Shown here piece after piece: positions 19,440 through 28,015 of a stretch of DNA of 64,000 nucleotides; position 1 is the stretch's first letter; each line of letters starts with the position of its first letter. Origin of the DNA: Erysipelothrix piscisicarius (GTDB lineage Bacteria > Bacillota_I > Bacilli_A > Erysipelotrichales > Erysipelotrichaceae). Where the stretch lies: contig NZ_CP034234.1 of assembly GCF_003931795.1 (NCBI RefSeq), positions 310,001-374,000 of the forward strand, written 5' to 3'. The notes below the pieces were generated by a model. That model was not told the DNA's origin. It did no database searches and saw only the letters and a program-made list of their open reading frames with translations. The position numbers and the translations under genes are program-made.

Positions 19440-21296
19440 CTAATTACGCTTTAAAATACCCATTAAAAGCCCACTAACAATCGAACCAATAATGATAAAT
19501 AGAATATATAAGAGTGGCTGACTCACAAGAAGAATCACAAAGAGACCTCCATGTGGTGCGTTAACGGTAATATTAAATGCTAATGACAAGGCTCCTGTCA
19601 AGGCAGAACCCACAAAGAAACTTGGAATAACACGAAGGGGATCACTGGATGCAAATGGAATCGCTCCCTCAGTAATGAACGAAGCACCTAAAATTAAGTT
19701 TGTCATACCAGCTTGACGTTCTTCATCTTTAAATTTGTGTTTAAAGAACAGTGTAGCAACAAAAACAGCAAGTGGTGGAACCATCCCTGCTGCCATAACA
19801 GCAGCCATAACAGCGCTACCTTGCCCTGCGGCAGTTGCAGCTAACGTACCCGTTCCAAACACATAAGCAGCTTTATTAATTGGCCCACCAAGGTCTACAG
19901 CCATCATACCACCTAATAATGCACCTAAAAATATTGCATTGGTACCTGATAAACCATTTAAGAAGCCATTCATCGCCTCATTTACGGACTTCATCGGTAT
20001 ATTAATTAAAACCATTAATAAACCGGTCACAAGTACACCTAAAACGGGATACAAGAGGATTGTCTTAATACCATCAAGACTTTGTGGAAGCGTTGCAAGG
20101 AGTTTTTTAATCATGTTCATTGCATAACCCGCTAAGAAACCACCAATTAATGCCCCTAAAAATCCTGCTCCACCTGCCGAAGCAATACCTCCAGCAACAA
20201 ACCCTACAACAAGTCCTGGACGATCAGCGATACTGTAAGCAATATAACCAGCGAGTACAGGCAACATAAATCCAAATGCTTGCCCACCAATATCTTTTAA
20301 AATCGCTGGAAATGCGTTATATGAACCAAGCTGTCCTAATTCTGTAGTTGGAACTCCCATCAATTGGTCAAGCATAAATGCAATCGCAATTAGAATACCG
20401 CCCCCTACAACAAATGGGAGCATGTGTGATACACCATTTAAGAGATGTTTATACAGATTACTGCCTTCATTTTCCTCACTCGATGTTACAGAAGATGATG
20501 ACGTATAGATTTCCGATTCTGTTAATGCTTTATCAATAAGAGAATCGGGATGACTGATTGCGGAAGCAACCGGAACTTTGATTAATTTTTTACCGTTAAA
20601 GCGATTCATCTCTATATTAATATCTGCGGCAACAATAACTGCATCAGCATTATTAATATCACTTTGTGTCAAGCGATTTCCTACACCCGAAGAACCGTTT
20701 GTTTCGACTTTAATTGCGATTCCTTTGTTTTTAGCTGTTTCTTGAAGCTTTTCTGCTGCCATATACGTATGTGCAATCCCTGTTGCACATGCTGTTACCG
20801 CAACTACAAAAGATTCACTCTTATCATTATTCTCTTTTTCTTCTTGATCAACATCAAAAGCCGCCACAAGTTCATCATACGTTGAAGCAGTTTTTAATGC
20901 TTCTTGAACTTCTGATTTCATGAGTAAACCTGATAATGTAGATAAAATCGCTAAATGATCATCCCCAGAATTTTCTGGAGTTGCAATCATAAAGAACAAA
21001 TGGGCTGGCTCACCATCCATAGAATCAAAATCGATGCCCTTATCACTTCGACCAAAGACGACAACAGATTCTGATACGACTGAACTTCGACCATGAGGGA
21101 TTGCAATACCATCTCCAACACCCGTTGTACTAATGGCTTCGCGTTCTTTAAGTGTTTCGATAAACGACAGTTCATTTGAAACAATTCCCTCTTTGCTTAG
21201 TTTTCGAGTCATTTCAGATAGGACTTCTTCCTTAGATGATGCATTTAATTCGAAAATAACAAGATTTGGTTTTAAAACTTGAGTTATATTTTTCAT
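19440..21296 (-). CDS. fruA: PTS fructose transporter subunit EIIABC
   Basis: This 618-residue PTS permease imports fructose as fructose-1-phosphate. The domains run A-B-C. EIIA is residues ~1-150, with its phosphorylated His in GDGIAIPHGRSSVV. EIIB is ~160-265, with its Cys in VVAVTACATGIAHTYMAAEK. The membrane EIIC is ~285-618 (from LLNGVSHMLPFVVGGGILIA), with about nine helices and GAIPFASSDPLRVIPS. It lies 4 bases after fruK with a GAAAGGAT ribosome site. A terminator follows. Confidence 0.95.
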   Translation of the reverse strand: MKNITQVLKPNLVIFELNASSKEEVLSEMTRKLSKEGIVSNELSFIETLKEREAISTTGVGDGIAIPHGRSSVVSESVVVFGRSDKGIDFDSMDGEPAHLFFMIATPENSGDDHLAILSTLSGLLMKSEVQEALKTASTYDELVAAFDVDQEEKENNDKSESFVVAVTACATGIAHTYMAAEKLQETAKNKGIAIKVETNGSSGVGNRLTQSDINNADAVIVAADINIEMNRFNGKKLIKVPVASAISHPDSLIDKALTESEIYTSSSSVTSSEENEGSNLYKHLLNGVSHMLPFVVGGGILIAIAFMLDQLMGVPTTELGQLGSYNAFPAILKDIGGQAFGFMLPVLAGYIAYSIADRPGLVVGFVAGGIASAGGAGFLGALIGGFLAGYAMNMIKKLLATLPQSLDGIKTILLYPVLGVLVTGLLMVLINIPMKSVNEAMNGFLNGLSGTNAIFLGALLGGMMAVDLGGPINKAAYVFGTGTLAATAAGQGSAVMAAVMAAGMVPPLAVFVATLFFKHKFKDEERQAGMTNLILGASFITEGAIPFASSDPLRVIPSFFVGSALTGALSLAFNITVNAPHGGLFVILLVSQPLLYILFIIIGSIVSGLLMGILKRN

Positions 21297-21300
21297 ATTA

Positions 21301-22224
21301 TTAATCGATCCTTTCGATAATTATTTTTTCATTTAATTCAGATATTGATGTCGCTGATGCAAGATGGTCCGAAAATGCAGTTGCACTTCCCGCAGCACAC
21401 GCTAACTGATACGATTCAAGTAATGAATATTTATTTACATAACCATAAATAAATGCAGCAACCATAGAATCTCCAGCACCTACAGAATCCACTAATACAC
21501 CTTCCGGCGCGTAAGCTCGATAACATGCATCTTCAGTTATCAATAGAGATCCCTGTGATCGAAGTGAGACAATGATATTACGAGCCCCCCTTTCAATAAG
21601 TATTTTTGACTCACTTATTAAACGTTCTAATGATAAATCGTTTTCTTCGATGCCAAGAATAGCACGAATTTCATCCTGATTCGGTTTGATAAGAAGCGGA
21701 TGATAAGCGATCATATCGATGAGTTTATCGGAACTGACATCTACTGCAAAGGGAATATTTTGTTTATTCAATGCCTCACAAACTGAGACATACCAGTCGT
21801 AAGACATGCCCGATGCAACACTTCCTGTTAAGACTACAAAATCATTCGGAGTAAGTGTCGTGATAAATGTGGAAAGTTCTTCAATTAAAGCGTCATCAAT
21901 CGGATGACCACTACCATTAATTTCAGTCTCACCTTTATAATCGAGTTTAATATTTATGCGGGTTGGATTGTTTGCGTCCATAAACCCATCAACAAGCAGA
22001 GGATATTTTTTCAATTCTTCACGAACATGATTCCCTGTAAAACCTCCAAGAAAACCAATACATGTAGAAGATTGTCCCAGATTGTTTAAAACAATACCAA
22101 CATTAATCCCTTTTCCACCAATACGTATCTGTTCTTCTTGAGAACGATTGGTAACGCCAAGTGATAACGTTTTAGGTGTCATTAGGTAATCAATCGAAGG
22201 GTTAAGTGTAACGATATAAATCAT
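21301..22224 (-). CDS. fruK: 1-phosphofructokinase
   Basis: This 307-residue ribokinase/PfkB-fold enzyme phosphorylates fructose-1-phosphate to fructose-1,6-bisphosphate. The start MIYIVTLNPSIDYLM, the RIGGKGINVGIVLNNLG loop and the catalytic-base motif DSVGAGDSMVAAFIYG near the C-terminus are typical of FruK. AGGAGG precedes the ATG. Its own promoter lies upstream, after a terminator that ends the regulator gene, so fruK-fruA can be transcribed apart from deoR. Confidence 0.94.
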   Translation of the reverse strand: MIYIVTLNPSIDYLMTPKTLSLGVTNRSQEEQIRIGGKGINVGIVLNNLGQSSTCIGFLGGFTGNHVREELKKYPLLVDGFMDANNPTRINIKLDYKGETEINGSGHPIDDALIEELSTFITTLTPNDFVVLTGSVASGMSYDWYVSVCEALNKQNIPFAVDVSSDKLIDMIAYHPLLIKPNQDEIRAILGIEENDLSLERLISESKILIERGARNIIVSLRSQGSLLITEDACYRAYAPEGVLVDSVGAGDSMVAAFIYGYVNKYSLLESYQLACAAGSATAFSDHLASATSISELNEKIIIERID

Positions 22225-22244
22225 ATTAATTTCCTCCTAAATAT

Positions 22245-22273
22245 AGAATAACACAATATGTAAGTGGTCTCAA
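22245..22273 (-). promoter_or_regulatory. Promoter of fruK-fruA
   Basis: On the minus strand, TTGAGA (22268-22273) and TATTCT (22245-22250) are 17 bases apart, just upstream of the fruK ribosome site. AT-rich sequence further upstream is the likely place for the DeoR-type operator; I could not define the site. Confidence 0.65.
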
Positions 22274-22313
22274 ACATTATTTATCATATAATATCATTTA
22301 TATTCAAATTATA

Positions 22314-22341
22314 AAAAAAGGTGAACTTAGTGTTCACCTTG
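22314..22341 (-). terminator. Terminator at the 3' end of the deoR-type gene
   Basis: On the minus strand, AAGGTGAAC and GTTCACCTT form a stem followed by T7. The stem includes the last codons of the regulator gene. Confidence 0.85.
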
Positions 22342-23076
22342 TATTTTAATATCATAATTTTTATATGCTTCGCCTGGATCTTTATCCGTAATGAGCAATC
22401 CATCATCTGATAACGCAAAACTCACACTGGAGCGCTTATTAAACTTAGAGCTATCCCCAATAAAGAATACCTGCGATGATTGAGCAACAATCGTAGATTT
22501 TGTTACTGCTTCCATTTCATCCGTTGTGGAAAAACCAAAATCTGCATCCAAAGCATTAAATCCGATAAAGGATTGATCAAAATTCATTTGCTTTAGATAT
22601 TGAGTACTTAATCCACCCACTGCTGCACGAGTTGTCGGCTTCACAAATACACCGATAACATAGCACTCAATACCAAATTGAACTAACGCGTCAACATGAT
22701 GCAATCCATGTGTATACACAGTAACATGCTTATCTTTAAGATACGGTATCATCCGCGAAACAGATGTTCCTGCATCAAGATACACGACGCTATTCGGCTT
22801 AACCAACGCTGCAGCTGTTTTAGCGAGTTGGTCTTTGATTTCTGAATTCACATCATTTCGAGTATGTAATTCAACATCATTTGAATAATCACGAATTGTG
22901 ATGGATGTCGCACCACCATGTACTTTATGAACTAACCCTTTTTCATCCAACTCATTAATATCTCGACGAACGGTTATTTCGGAAACATCCACAAGTTGTG
23001 CAAGCTCTTCAACTTTAGCAAATTGATGCAAATCAATATAGTGGATAAGTTGTAAATGTCTTTGATTCTTTAACAT
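22327..23076 (-). CDS. DeoR family transcriptional regulator (fructose operon repressor)
   Basis: This 249-residue protein has an N-terminal DeoR helix-turn-helix (VEELAQLVDVSEITVRRDINELDEKGLVHKVHGGA). The DeoR sensor domain carries VYLDAGTSVSRM and FIGDSSKFNKRS, the sugar-phosphate-binding segments. Placed directly upstream of fruK-fruA it is most likely the FruR-type repressor that senses fructose-1-phosphate. It starts 5 bases after dnaN with no clear ribosome site, so its translation may be coupled to dnaN. That would tie a sugar regulator's expression to the replication operon. Confidence 0.88.
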   Translation of the reverse strand: MLKNQRHLQLIHYIDLHQFAKVEELAQLVDVSEITVRRDINELDEKGLVHKVHGGATSITIRDYSNDVELHTRNDVNSEIKDQLAKTAAALVKPNSVVYLDAGTSVSRMIPYLKDKHVTVYTHGLHHVDALVQFGIECYVIGVFVKPTTRAAVGGLSTQYLKQMNFDQSFIGFNALDADFGFSTTDEMEAVTKSTIVAQSSQVFFIGDSSKFNKRSSVSFALSDDGLLITDKDPGEAYKNYDIKIQGEH

Positions 23077-23081
23077 AATCG

Positions 23082-24200
23082 TTAATCAAATGTTCTTACA
23101 GGTAAAACAAGTTGGACAATTGAATCGTCTTCTGGGTTTTTAAGAATAAACGCTTGCATTTCTCCCACAAATAAAATCTTAACGATATCTGTTTTAAATG
23201 ATTTAAGGGCTTCAATCATATAACGTCCACTGAATGAGATTTTTAAGTTACCACCAATATAATCAATCGGTCTTAAAATTTCCTCTGAACTACCAATTTC
23301 TTGTGACTTAGAACTAATTAGGACACCATCATTGGATGCCTCCAATTTAACAGTCCAATATCCATCACTCTTTAAGAAAGAGGATCGATCGATTGCACTG
23401 ATCATATCGTGACTATTAACTGTGAGTTCAAAACCATATTCCGAAGGAATTAATCGATTAACATCGGGGAATAATCCATCAATTAAACGGGATTGAATTA
23501 ACGTTGAATCGACATAGAATTGAACAAGTTTATCAGAAACAGCAATATGAACATCTTTATTATCACTAATCGTTTTTGCTACTTCATAAAGGTTAACTGC
23601 TGGAATACATATATTAAAATACATTGGTGTAGGAAGTTCAATTGATTTTTTGGCTAATCGATAACTATCCGTAGCAACACAATTCATAACATTCCCATCT
23701 GCTTTAAAATTTACTCCAGTAAATATTGGACGATCTTCACTTGTCGAACAAACAAAAGCAGTTTGTTGAATTACTTCAGAAAGTTTAAAGCCTGGCATCT
23801 TAAATTCTTTTGTTGGTTTTGTAAAATCAATTGTTGGATAAAGTTCTGCTTTACTACCATTGATGTTGTATTCTGCTTTATTTCCACTAATACGTGTTAA
23901 AGCACCATCAATGATTTCAAAGTCGATAAAATCGCTATCAAGTTTTCGAACTGCTTCAAGAATATAACGAGATTCTAAAACAACTTCCCCTTCTTCATAT
24001 ACGTTCAATTTATTTTCGTCATTCGCATAAAGAACTTCTTTAATTGAAATATTAGAATCACTTGCAATTAATGTTATAGCATCATCTCTTAATTCAAATT
24101 TAATTCCTGAAAGAATTGGTAATGGTGAATGTGTAGATGCTGCACGTCCTACAGAGGACAATGCTTTATAAAATGATTGTTTCTTTATATTGAACTTCAT
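23082..24200 (-). CDS. dnaN: DNA polymerase III beta subunit (sliding clamp)
   Basis: This 372-residue sliding clamp has the three-fold clamp repeat: KQSFYKALSSVGRAAS at the start, EDRPIFTGVNF in the middle, and the C-terminal DSIVQLVLPVRTFD (a clamp ending related to MPMRL). The start at 24200 has GGAGG 7 bases upstream; an ATG 12 bases earlier is not favoured. A TATAAT lies in the dnaA-dnaN gap. The gene is followed by the fructose regulator rather than yaaA. Confidence 0.97.
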   Translation of the reverse strand: MKFNIKKQSFYKALSSVGRAASTHSPLPILSGIKFELRDDAITLIASDSNISIKEVLYANDENKLNVYEEGEVVLESRYILEAVRKLDSDFIDFEIIDGALTRISGNKAEYNINGSKAELYPTIDFTKPTKEFKMPGFKLSEVIQQTAFVCSTSEDRPIFTGVNFKADGNVMNCVATDSYRLAKKSIELPTPMYFNICIPAVNLYEVAKTISDNKDVHIAVSDKLVQFYVDSTLIQSRLIDGLFPDVNRLIPSEYGFELTVNSHDMISAIDRSSFLKSDGYWTVKLEASNDGVLISSKSQEIGSSEEILRPIDYIGGNLKISFSGRYMIEALKSFKTDIVKILFVGEMQAFILKNPEDDSIVQLVLPVRTFD

Positions 24201-24319
24201 ATAACCCTCCAAATGATAAACACTATTGTATTAATTATATCATATTATGTACTTTTTATTATATTCTTTTTTATAAAAATAAATGGATCACTGCGAGAAC
24301 TTTTAAGTAAATTATTCTC

Positions 24320-24463
24320 CAAGGCGATATGTTTATTAGTATTAAATAATTAATTAGTATTACTAGGGCCTGTGGATAAGTGTATAACTTGTATAAAACA
24401 CTCTAAACAAGCGACAATACTTACGAAAAACGGTGTTATTAAAGTGTGGATAACTGTTGATAA
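24320..24463. other. oriC, downstream part between dnaA and dnaN (DnaA boxes and probable unwinding site)
   Basis: Two perfect DnaA boxes (TGTGGATAA, the complement of TTATCCACA) lie at 24371-24379 and 24445-24453, and a one-mismatch box TGTTGATAA is at 24455-24463, touching the dnaA stop. Reading the minus strand from the first box gives TTATCCACA, then a short GC-rich GGCCC, then CTAGTAATACTAATTAAT and more AT-rich DNA to ~24330. That order (box, GC-rich spacer, CTA-type trinucleotides) is the layout described for the bacterial origin unwinding element with DnaA-trios. DUE assignment is inference. Confidence 0.82.
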
Positions 24464-25825
24464 CTATTTAATTTTGGCTTCAAGTTCATAAACAGCACGA
24501 GCCAGCATTTGGTCCGTTTTAAGTTTCTTTTCAATCTTGTCACAAGCACTAATAATTGTAGAGTGATCACGTTTTCCAAAATCCTCACCAATTTTATTGT
24601 AAGGCAAATCAAGATGCTTACGACATAAGTAGATTGCAATGTGTCGGGCATTTGCAATTGCTTTGGTTCGAGCCTTTGAAACAAGCTGAGCTTGGGTTAA
24701 CCCATAGTAATCTGCAACAATCCGTTTAATGGTCTTTGTATCCAATTCATTTGTTTTAATAGGTTCCCCATTTGTTTTAAAGGCGTTCATTGCGATGTTA
24801 ATGTCAATATGATCATTTTGAGAAAACTCAATCGAGAAAAAGATCAGTCGATTTAAGGCACCTTCTAGCATACGGACATCTTTAGAAAAATTAGAGGCGA
24901 TGTAGCTTAAAACATCTTCATCAAATAATCCTGGATCAACACTTTTATGTTTGATTTTCAATTCAAGAATGGCAAGTGAGGTCTCAAATTCCGGGGAATC
25001 AACACCGACCGAAAGACCTGAAGAAAATCGACTGATTAAGCGGTCTTCTAGACCTTTTATCTCGGTAGGAAGGCGGTCACTTGTAATAACAATTTGTTTC
25101 TTATTGTAAATAAGTTCATTAAAGATATGAAAGAAGATCTCATGAGATTTTTCTTTACCTGCGAGGAACTGGATATCATCAATAAGTAAGACATCGAGAT
25201 TATACATTTGTTCTTTAAAGTCTTCAATCGTGCGATTCTGTATTGAATTAGCAACTTGTCTAACGAAATCTGAACTAGACGTATAAAGGACACGTGCATC
25301 TGGATTTAGTTTTTTGATGTAATTTCCAATTGCATTTAAAAGATGTGTTTTTCCTAGACCGGAGTTTCCATAAATGAATAGGGGCGTATAAAATTGTCCA
25401 GGGCGATACGCACACCCTAATGCTGCAGAATGGCTTTCTTTATTGCTTGGACCTACGACAAAATTATCAAAAGTTTGATTTGGGGCAATGCCATCATTGC
25501 GAACAACGACTGGAATTTGAGGTTGAACAGGAACTTGAACGGAGATATTTTTCTTGAATTCATTTTCAAGCAGAACCTCACAAACCATAGATGTTTTATC
25601 TAAAATTTGATTAATAACATCATTTAAAAAAGGAATTTCTTCAGAAAGAATTACTTTTTGGAGATAGGTTGGGACCACAATAATCGCTTTTGTCTCATCC
25701 AACGCAGCAAGGTTTGTATCTTCGATGTAAGTATTATAAATGGGCTCATCGAAATGATTGCTTTCCTTGATCGCAAGCTTTACTTTTCCCCACACATCTT
25801 CTAAATAAAATTTCATAGTTGTCAT
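24464..25825 (-). CDS. dnaA: Chromosomal replication initiator protein DnaA
   Basis: This protein of ~453 residues has an N-terminal domain (FYLEDVWGKVKLAIKES), a short linker, and an AAA+ core with Walker A GNSGLGKTHLLNAIG and Walker B VLLIDDIQFLAGKE. The C-terminal DNA-binding domain has the DnaA signature RHIAIYLCRKHLDLPYNKIG and GKRDHSTIISACDKIE. The first in-frame ATG is 84 bases further upstream, but AAGGGG is 9 bases before the ATG at 25825, which agrees with the usual DnaA N-terminus (25816 is also possible). Boxes upstream of the gene suggest the usual autoregulation. Confidence 0.97.
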   Translation of the reverse strand: MTTMKFYLEDVWGKVKLAIKESNHFDEPIYNTYIEDTNLAALDETKAIIVVPTYLQKVILSEEIPFLNDVINQILDKTSMVCEVLLENEFKKNISVQVPVQPQIPVVVRNDGIAPNQTFDNFVVGPSNKESHSAALGCAYRPGQFYTPLFIYGNSGLGKTHLLNAIGNYIKKLNPDARVLYTSSSDFVRQVANSIQNRTIEDFKEQMYNLDVLLIDDIQFLAGKEKSHEIFFHIFNELIYNKKQIVITSDRLPTEIKGLEDRLISRFSSGLSVGVDSPEFETSLAILELKIKHKSVDPGLFDEDVLSYIASNFSKDVRMLEGALNRLIFFSIEFSQNDHIDINIAMNAFKTNGEPIKTNELDTKTIKRIVADYYGLTQAQLVSKARTKAIANARHIAIYLCRKHLDLPYNKIGEDFGKRDHSTIISACDKIEKKLKTDQMLARAVYELEAKIK

Positions 25826-26300
25826 ATTCAAATACCCCTTTGCAAGTTCTATAATATCAAATTTAGAATACAATTCCATAGACAAAAAAACTCCCAACAA
25901 GTTATCCACATAATCTACTGTGGAATACGGCTATTCTAATGCTTATTTTGATAGTTATCCACAGTTGTCCACAAAATTATGAATGTTTATAAATTGTGGA
26001 CTTCTTAAATACATTCTCAACATAGCGTTGACAAAAAATGTAGAGCTTGATTTTTGTCATTTATACGCAGACATCTCAACATGAAAATAGCTACTTATAA
26101 AAGGGTATGATGCATTTATCCACACTATCCACAATCTGTTGATAAACATTGTTATGAACTCGTATAAAAGATGGTTTATAGTTTTCCACTGATTTTTTAA
26201 TCATTAAAATCTTCCACTAAATTTATCCCACGAATCCGATAGAGTTACCAACATTTCGTTGCATATGCATGAAAAAGTGGATAACCACAAGCATTTTCGA
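25826..26300. other. oriC, upstream part between dnaA and rpmH (DnaA box cluster)
   Basis: Perfect DnaA boxes TTATCCACA lie at 25912-25920, 25955-25963 and 26116-26124. One-mismatch boxes are at 25965-25973 (TTGTCCACA), 26125-26133 (CTATCCACA), 26137-26145 (TGTTGATAA) and 26276-26284 (AGTGGATAA). Together with the boxes downstream of dnaA they make a bipartite origin like that of Bacillus. The DNA is AT-rich throughout and the strand bias of genes changes here: genes run leftward on one side and rightward on the other. Confidence 0.93.
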
Positions 26301-26543
26301 ACGAAAATAATCCGATATTGGTAATAAAAGGGCAAGCATCAACTAATTTTAAAGAGGAATGCTCACTCTTTTATTACCTGTGAATTATTTAAAGGCGCTC
26401 CGATCAATAAAAAAAATTGAAAAAAATATCGTGATTGAAAGATGAATGTGTTACAATAGCGATGATAATTCTATAAAGTTAGAATGAAATAGTATCAATT
26501 AGATGGTGAATCAGATAATCAAAACGTTATTTAAGGCACTTTA
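26301..26543. other. Gene-free AT-rich stretch between oriC boxes and the rpmH promoter
   Basis: No gene is seen. It contains A-rich tracts (for example at 26408-26428) that would bend or open easily, but no further perfect DnaA box. Confidence 0.5.
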
Positions 26544-26572
26544 TTGACATTGAAAAGTATTTCTTATATAAT
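26544..26572 (+). promoter_or_regulatory. Sigma-A promoter of rpmH
   Basis: TTGACA (26544-26549) and TATAAT (26567-26572) are 17 bases apart; both hexamers are perfect. Confidence 0.93.
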
Positions 26573-26620
26573 TTTAAAGCATTTGCTCTTCGTATATATA
26601 AAGAACTGGAGGTGGTTTTC

Positions 26621-26755
26621 ATGAAGAGAACTTATCAACCGAGCAAACGGAAACACCAAAAGGTCCATGGTTTTAGAGCCCGTATGAAAACAGTAGGCGG
26701 TCGCCGCGTGCTTTCACGTCGTAGATCAAAAGGAAGAAAAGTGTTATCTGCATAA
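26621..26755 (+). CDS. rpmH: 50S ribosomal protein L34
   Basis: This 44-residue, highly basic protein starts [20 protein letters not shown] and ends GRKVLSA, the full L34 sequence. GGAGGTGG lies 5-6 bases before the ATG. It is the first gene of the rightward rpmH-rnpA-yidC-jag cluster next to oriC, as in most bacteria. Confidence 0.98.
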   Translation: MKRTYQPSKRKHQKVHGFRARMKTVGGRRVLSRRRSKGRKVLSA

Positions 26756-26783
26756 CAGTCACCCTTATGGGTGACTTTTTTGT
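26756..26783 (+). terminator. Terminator/attenuator between rpmH and rnpA
   Basis: The stem AGTCACCC/GGGTGACT with loop TTAT and T6 follows directly after rpmH. As no promoter is visible before rnpA, partial readthrough would give more L34 mRNA than RNase P protein mRNA. Confidence 0.85.
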
Positions 26784-26802
26784 CATAATGGAAGTGAAAA
26801 AA

Positions 26803-27129
26803 ATGAGAGAAGAATATAGAGTAAAAAAAGCAGCGGAATTCCAAAAAATCATGGGGGCTCGTCGATTTAAAAATACCAAAGCTTTTACAGTATATATAAA
26901 TAAAAAAACTAAAAATCACTCGCGATATGGAATTGCAGCACCTAAAAAACTAGGAAATGCAGTAGTGCGCAATAAAACAAAACGTCAAATAAGAAGTATG
27001 CTCCAAGACATCAACATGTTTGATACACCTTACGATTACATCGTTCTAGTTCGAAAAAAATATTACGAACAGAGTTATGAGGAAAATCGAAAAGACTTGG
27101 AAAACCTAATAAAAACGGTTAAAATGTAA
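26803..27129 (+). CDS. rnpA: Ribonuclease P protein component
   Basis: This protein of ~108 residues assists the RNase P RNA in tRNA 5' processing. The RNR motif is seen as KLGNAVVRNKTKRQIRSMLQ. The basic N-terminus (MREEYRVKKAAEFQKIM) and aromatic FTVYINK are usual. The start at 26803 is chosen for its GGAAGTGA ribosome site. An in-frame ATG at 26788 is possible, and the frame further upstream overlaps the terminator. yidC follows after 27 bases. Confidence 0.94.
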   Translation: MREEYRVKKAAEFQKIMGARRFKNTKAFTVYINKKTKNHSRYGIAAPKKLGNAVVRNKTKRQIRSMLQDINMFDTPYDYIVLVRKKYYEQSYEENRKDLENLIKTVKM

Positions 27130-27156
27130 AGTGAGTATTTTAGATTAGAGATAGAT

Positions 27157-27998
27157 ATGAAAAAATATAAAAAACTGATTATATTCAGTATTTTGCTATT
27201 AGCATTAACGGATGTACTCAAGTTATTGATCCACAAACGAAACAAGTATACGCTGACAAGATTATTAGTTTAGGTGATGCATGGTCATGGGGTACCGACA
27301 CATGGTTTGGAGCGCTCTTTGTATGGCCAATTGCACAAGCATTAAACTTTTTCTCACAATACATCGGAACCATTGGTTCAATTGTTGTTGTAACATTGAT
27401 TATTAAGCTTATTACAATCAAAGGTTCAATTAAAGCAACAGTTCAACAACAAAAAATGCAATTAATTGGTCCTGAACAAGCTCGAATTGAAGAGAAGTAT
27501 CAAGGTCGAAATGATCAACAAGCAAAACTTCAAAAAGCTACTGAAATGCAAAAGTTGTTTGAAAAACATGAAATTAATCCAATGGGTGCTTTAGGTGGAA
27601 CATTCCTTCAGTTACCAATTATGATTGCAATGTATCAAGCTGTTATGCGTTCAGAAGCCATCATTAATGCTACGGTATTTGGACAAACTCTAGAAGTAAC
27701 GCCGATGCAAGGATTTACTCAAGGAAATATTATTATCATTGTAATTTTCATTCTAATGGCAATATCACAGTTCCTTTCAATGTTCTTGCCACAATATCTT
27801 GCAAAACAAAAACTTCGTAAACGTTCATATGAAAAACAACCTGCTAATCAAGCAAATATGATGATGTATTCATCACTTATTATGATTGTAGTTCTTGCTC
27901 TTAACTGGCAAGTGGGTATGAGTTTATACTGGATGGTTTCAGCTCTTGCACAATTAGTACAAACATTATTTATTAATCATAAATACGGCACAAAATAA
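27157..27998 (+). pseudogene. yidC: Membrane protein insertase YidC/OxaA, frameshifted near the N-terminus
   Basis: YidC inserts and folds membrane proteins with or without Sec. The first ~18 codons give MKKYKKLIIFSILLLALT and then go out of frame. Adding one G at about 27208 would read LALTGCTQVIDPQTKQVYAD, a perfect lipoprotein signal peptide with lipobox LTGC, and continue without a stop to 27998. The rest holds the YidC core: the hydrophobic TM1 with GSIVVVTLIIKLITIKGSIK (conserved Arg/Lys groove), EINPMGALGGTFLQLPI and LNWQVGMSLYWMVSALAQ. All motifs are intact, so this is a recent one-base loss or a sequencing error in a normally essential gene. Confidence 0.9.
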
Positions 27999-28015
27999 AA
28001 AAGGGAGGAATACAC

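Noticed and set aside
25826-25909. Upstream start of DnaA (MDNLLGVFLS...)
   Set aside because: No ribosome site, it overlaps the origin region, and DnaA homologues begin near FYLEDVW.
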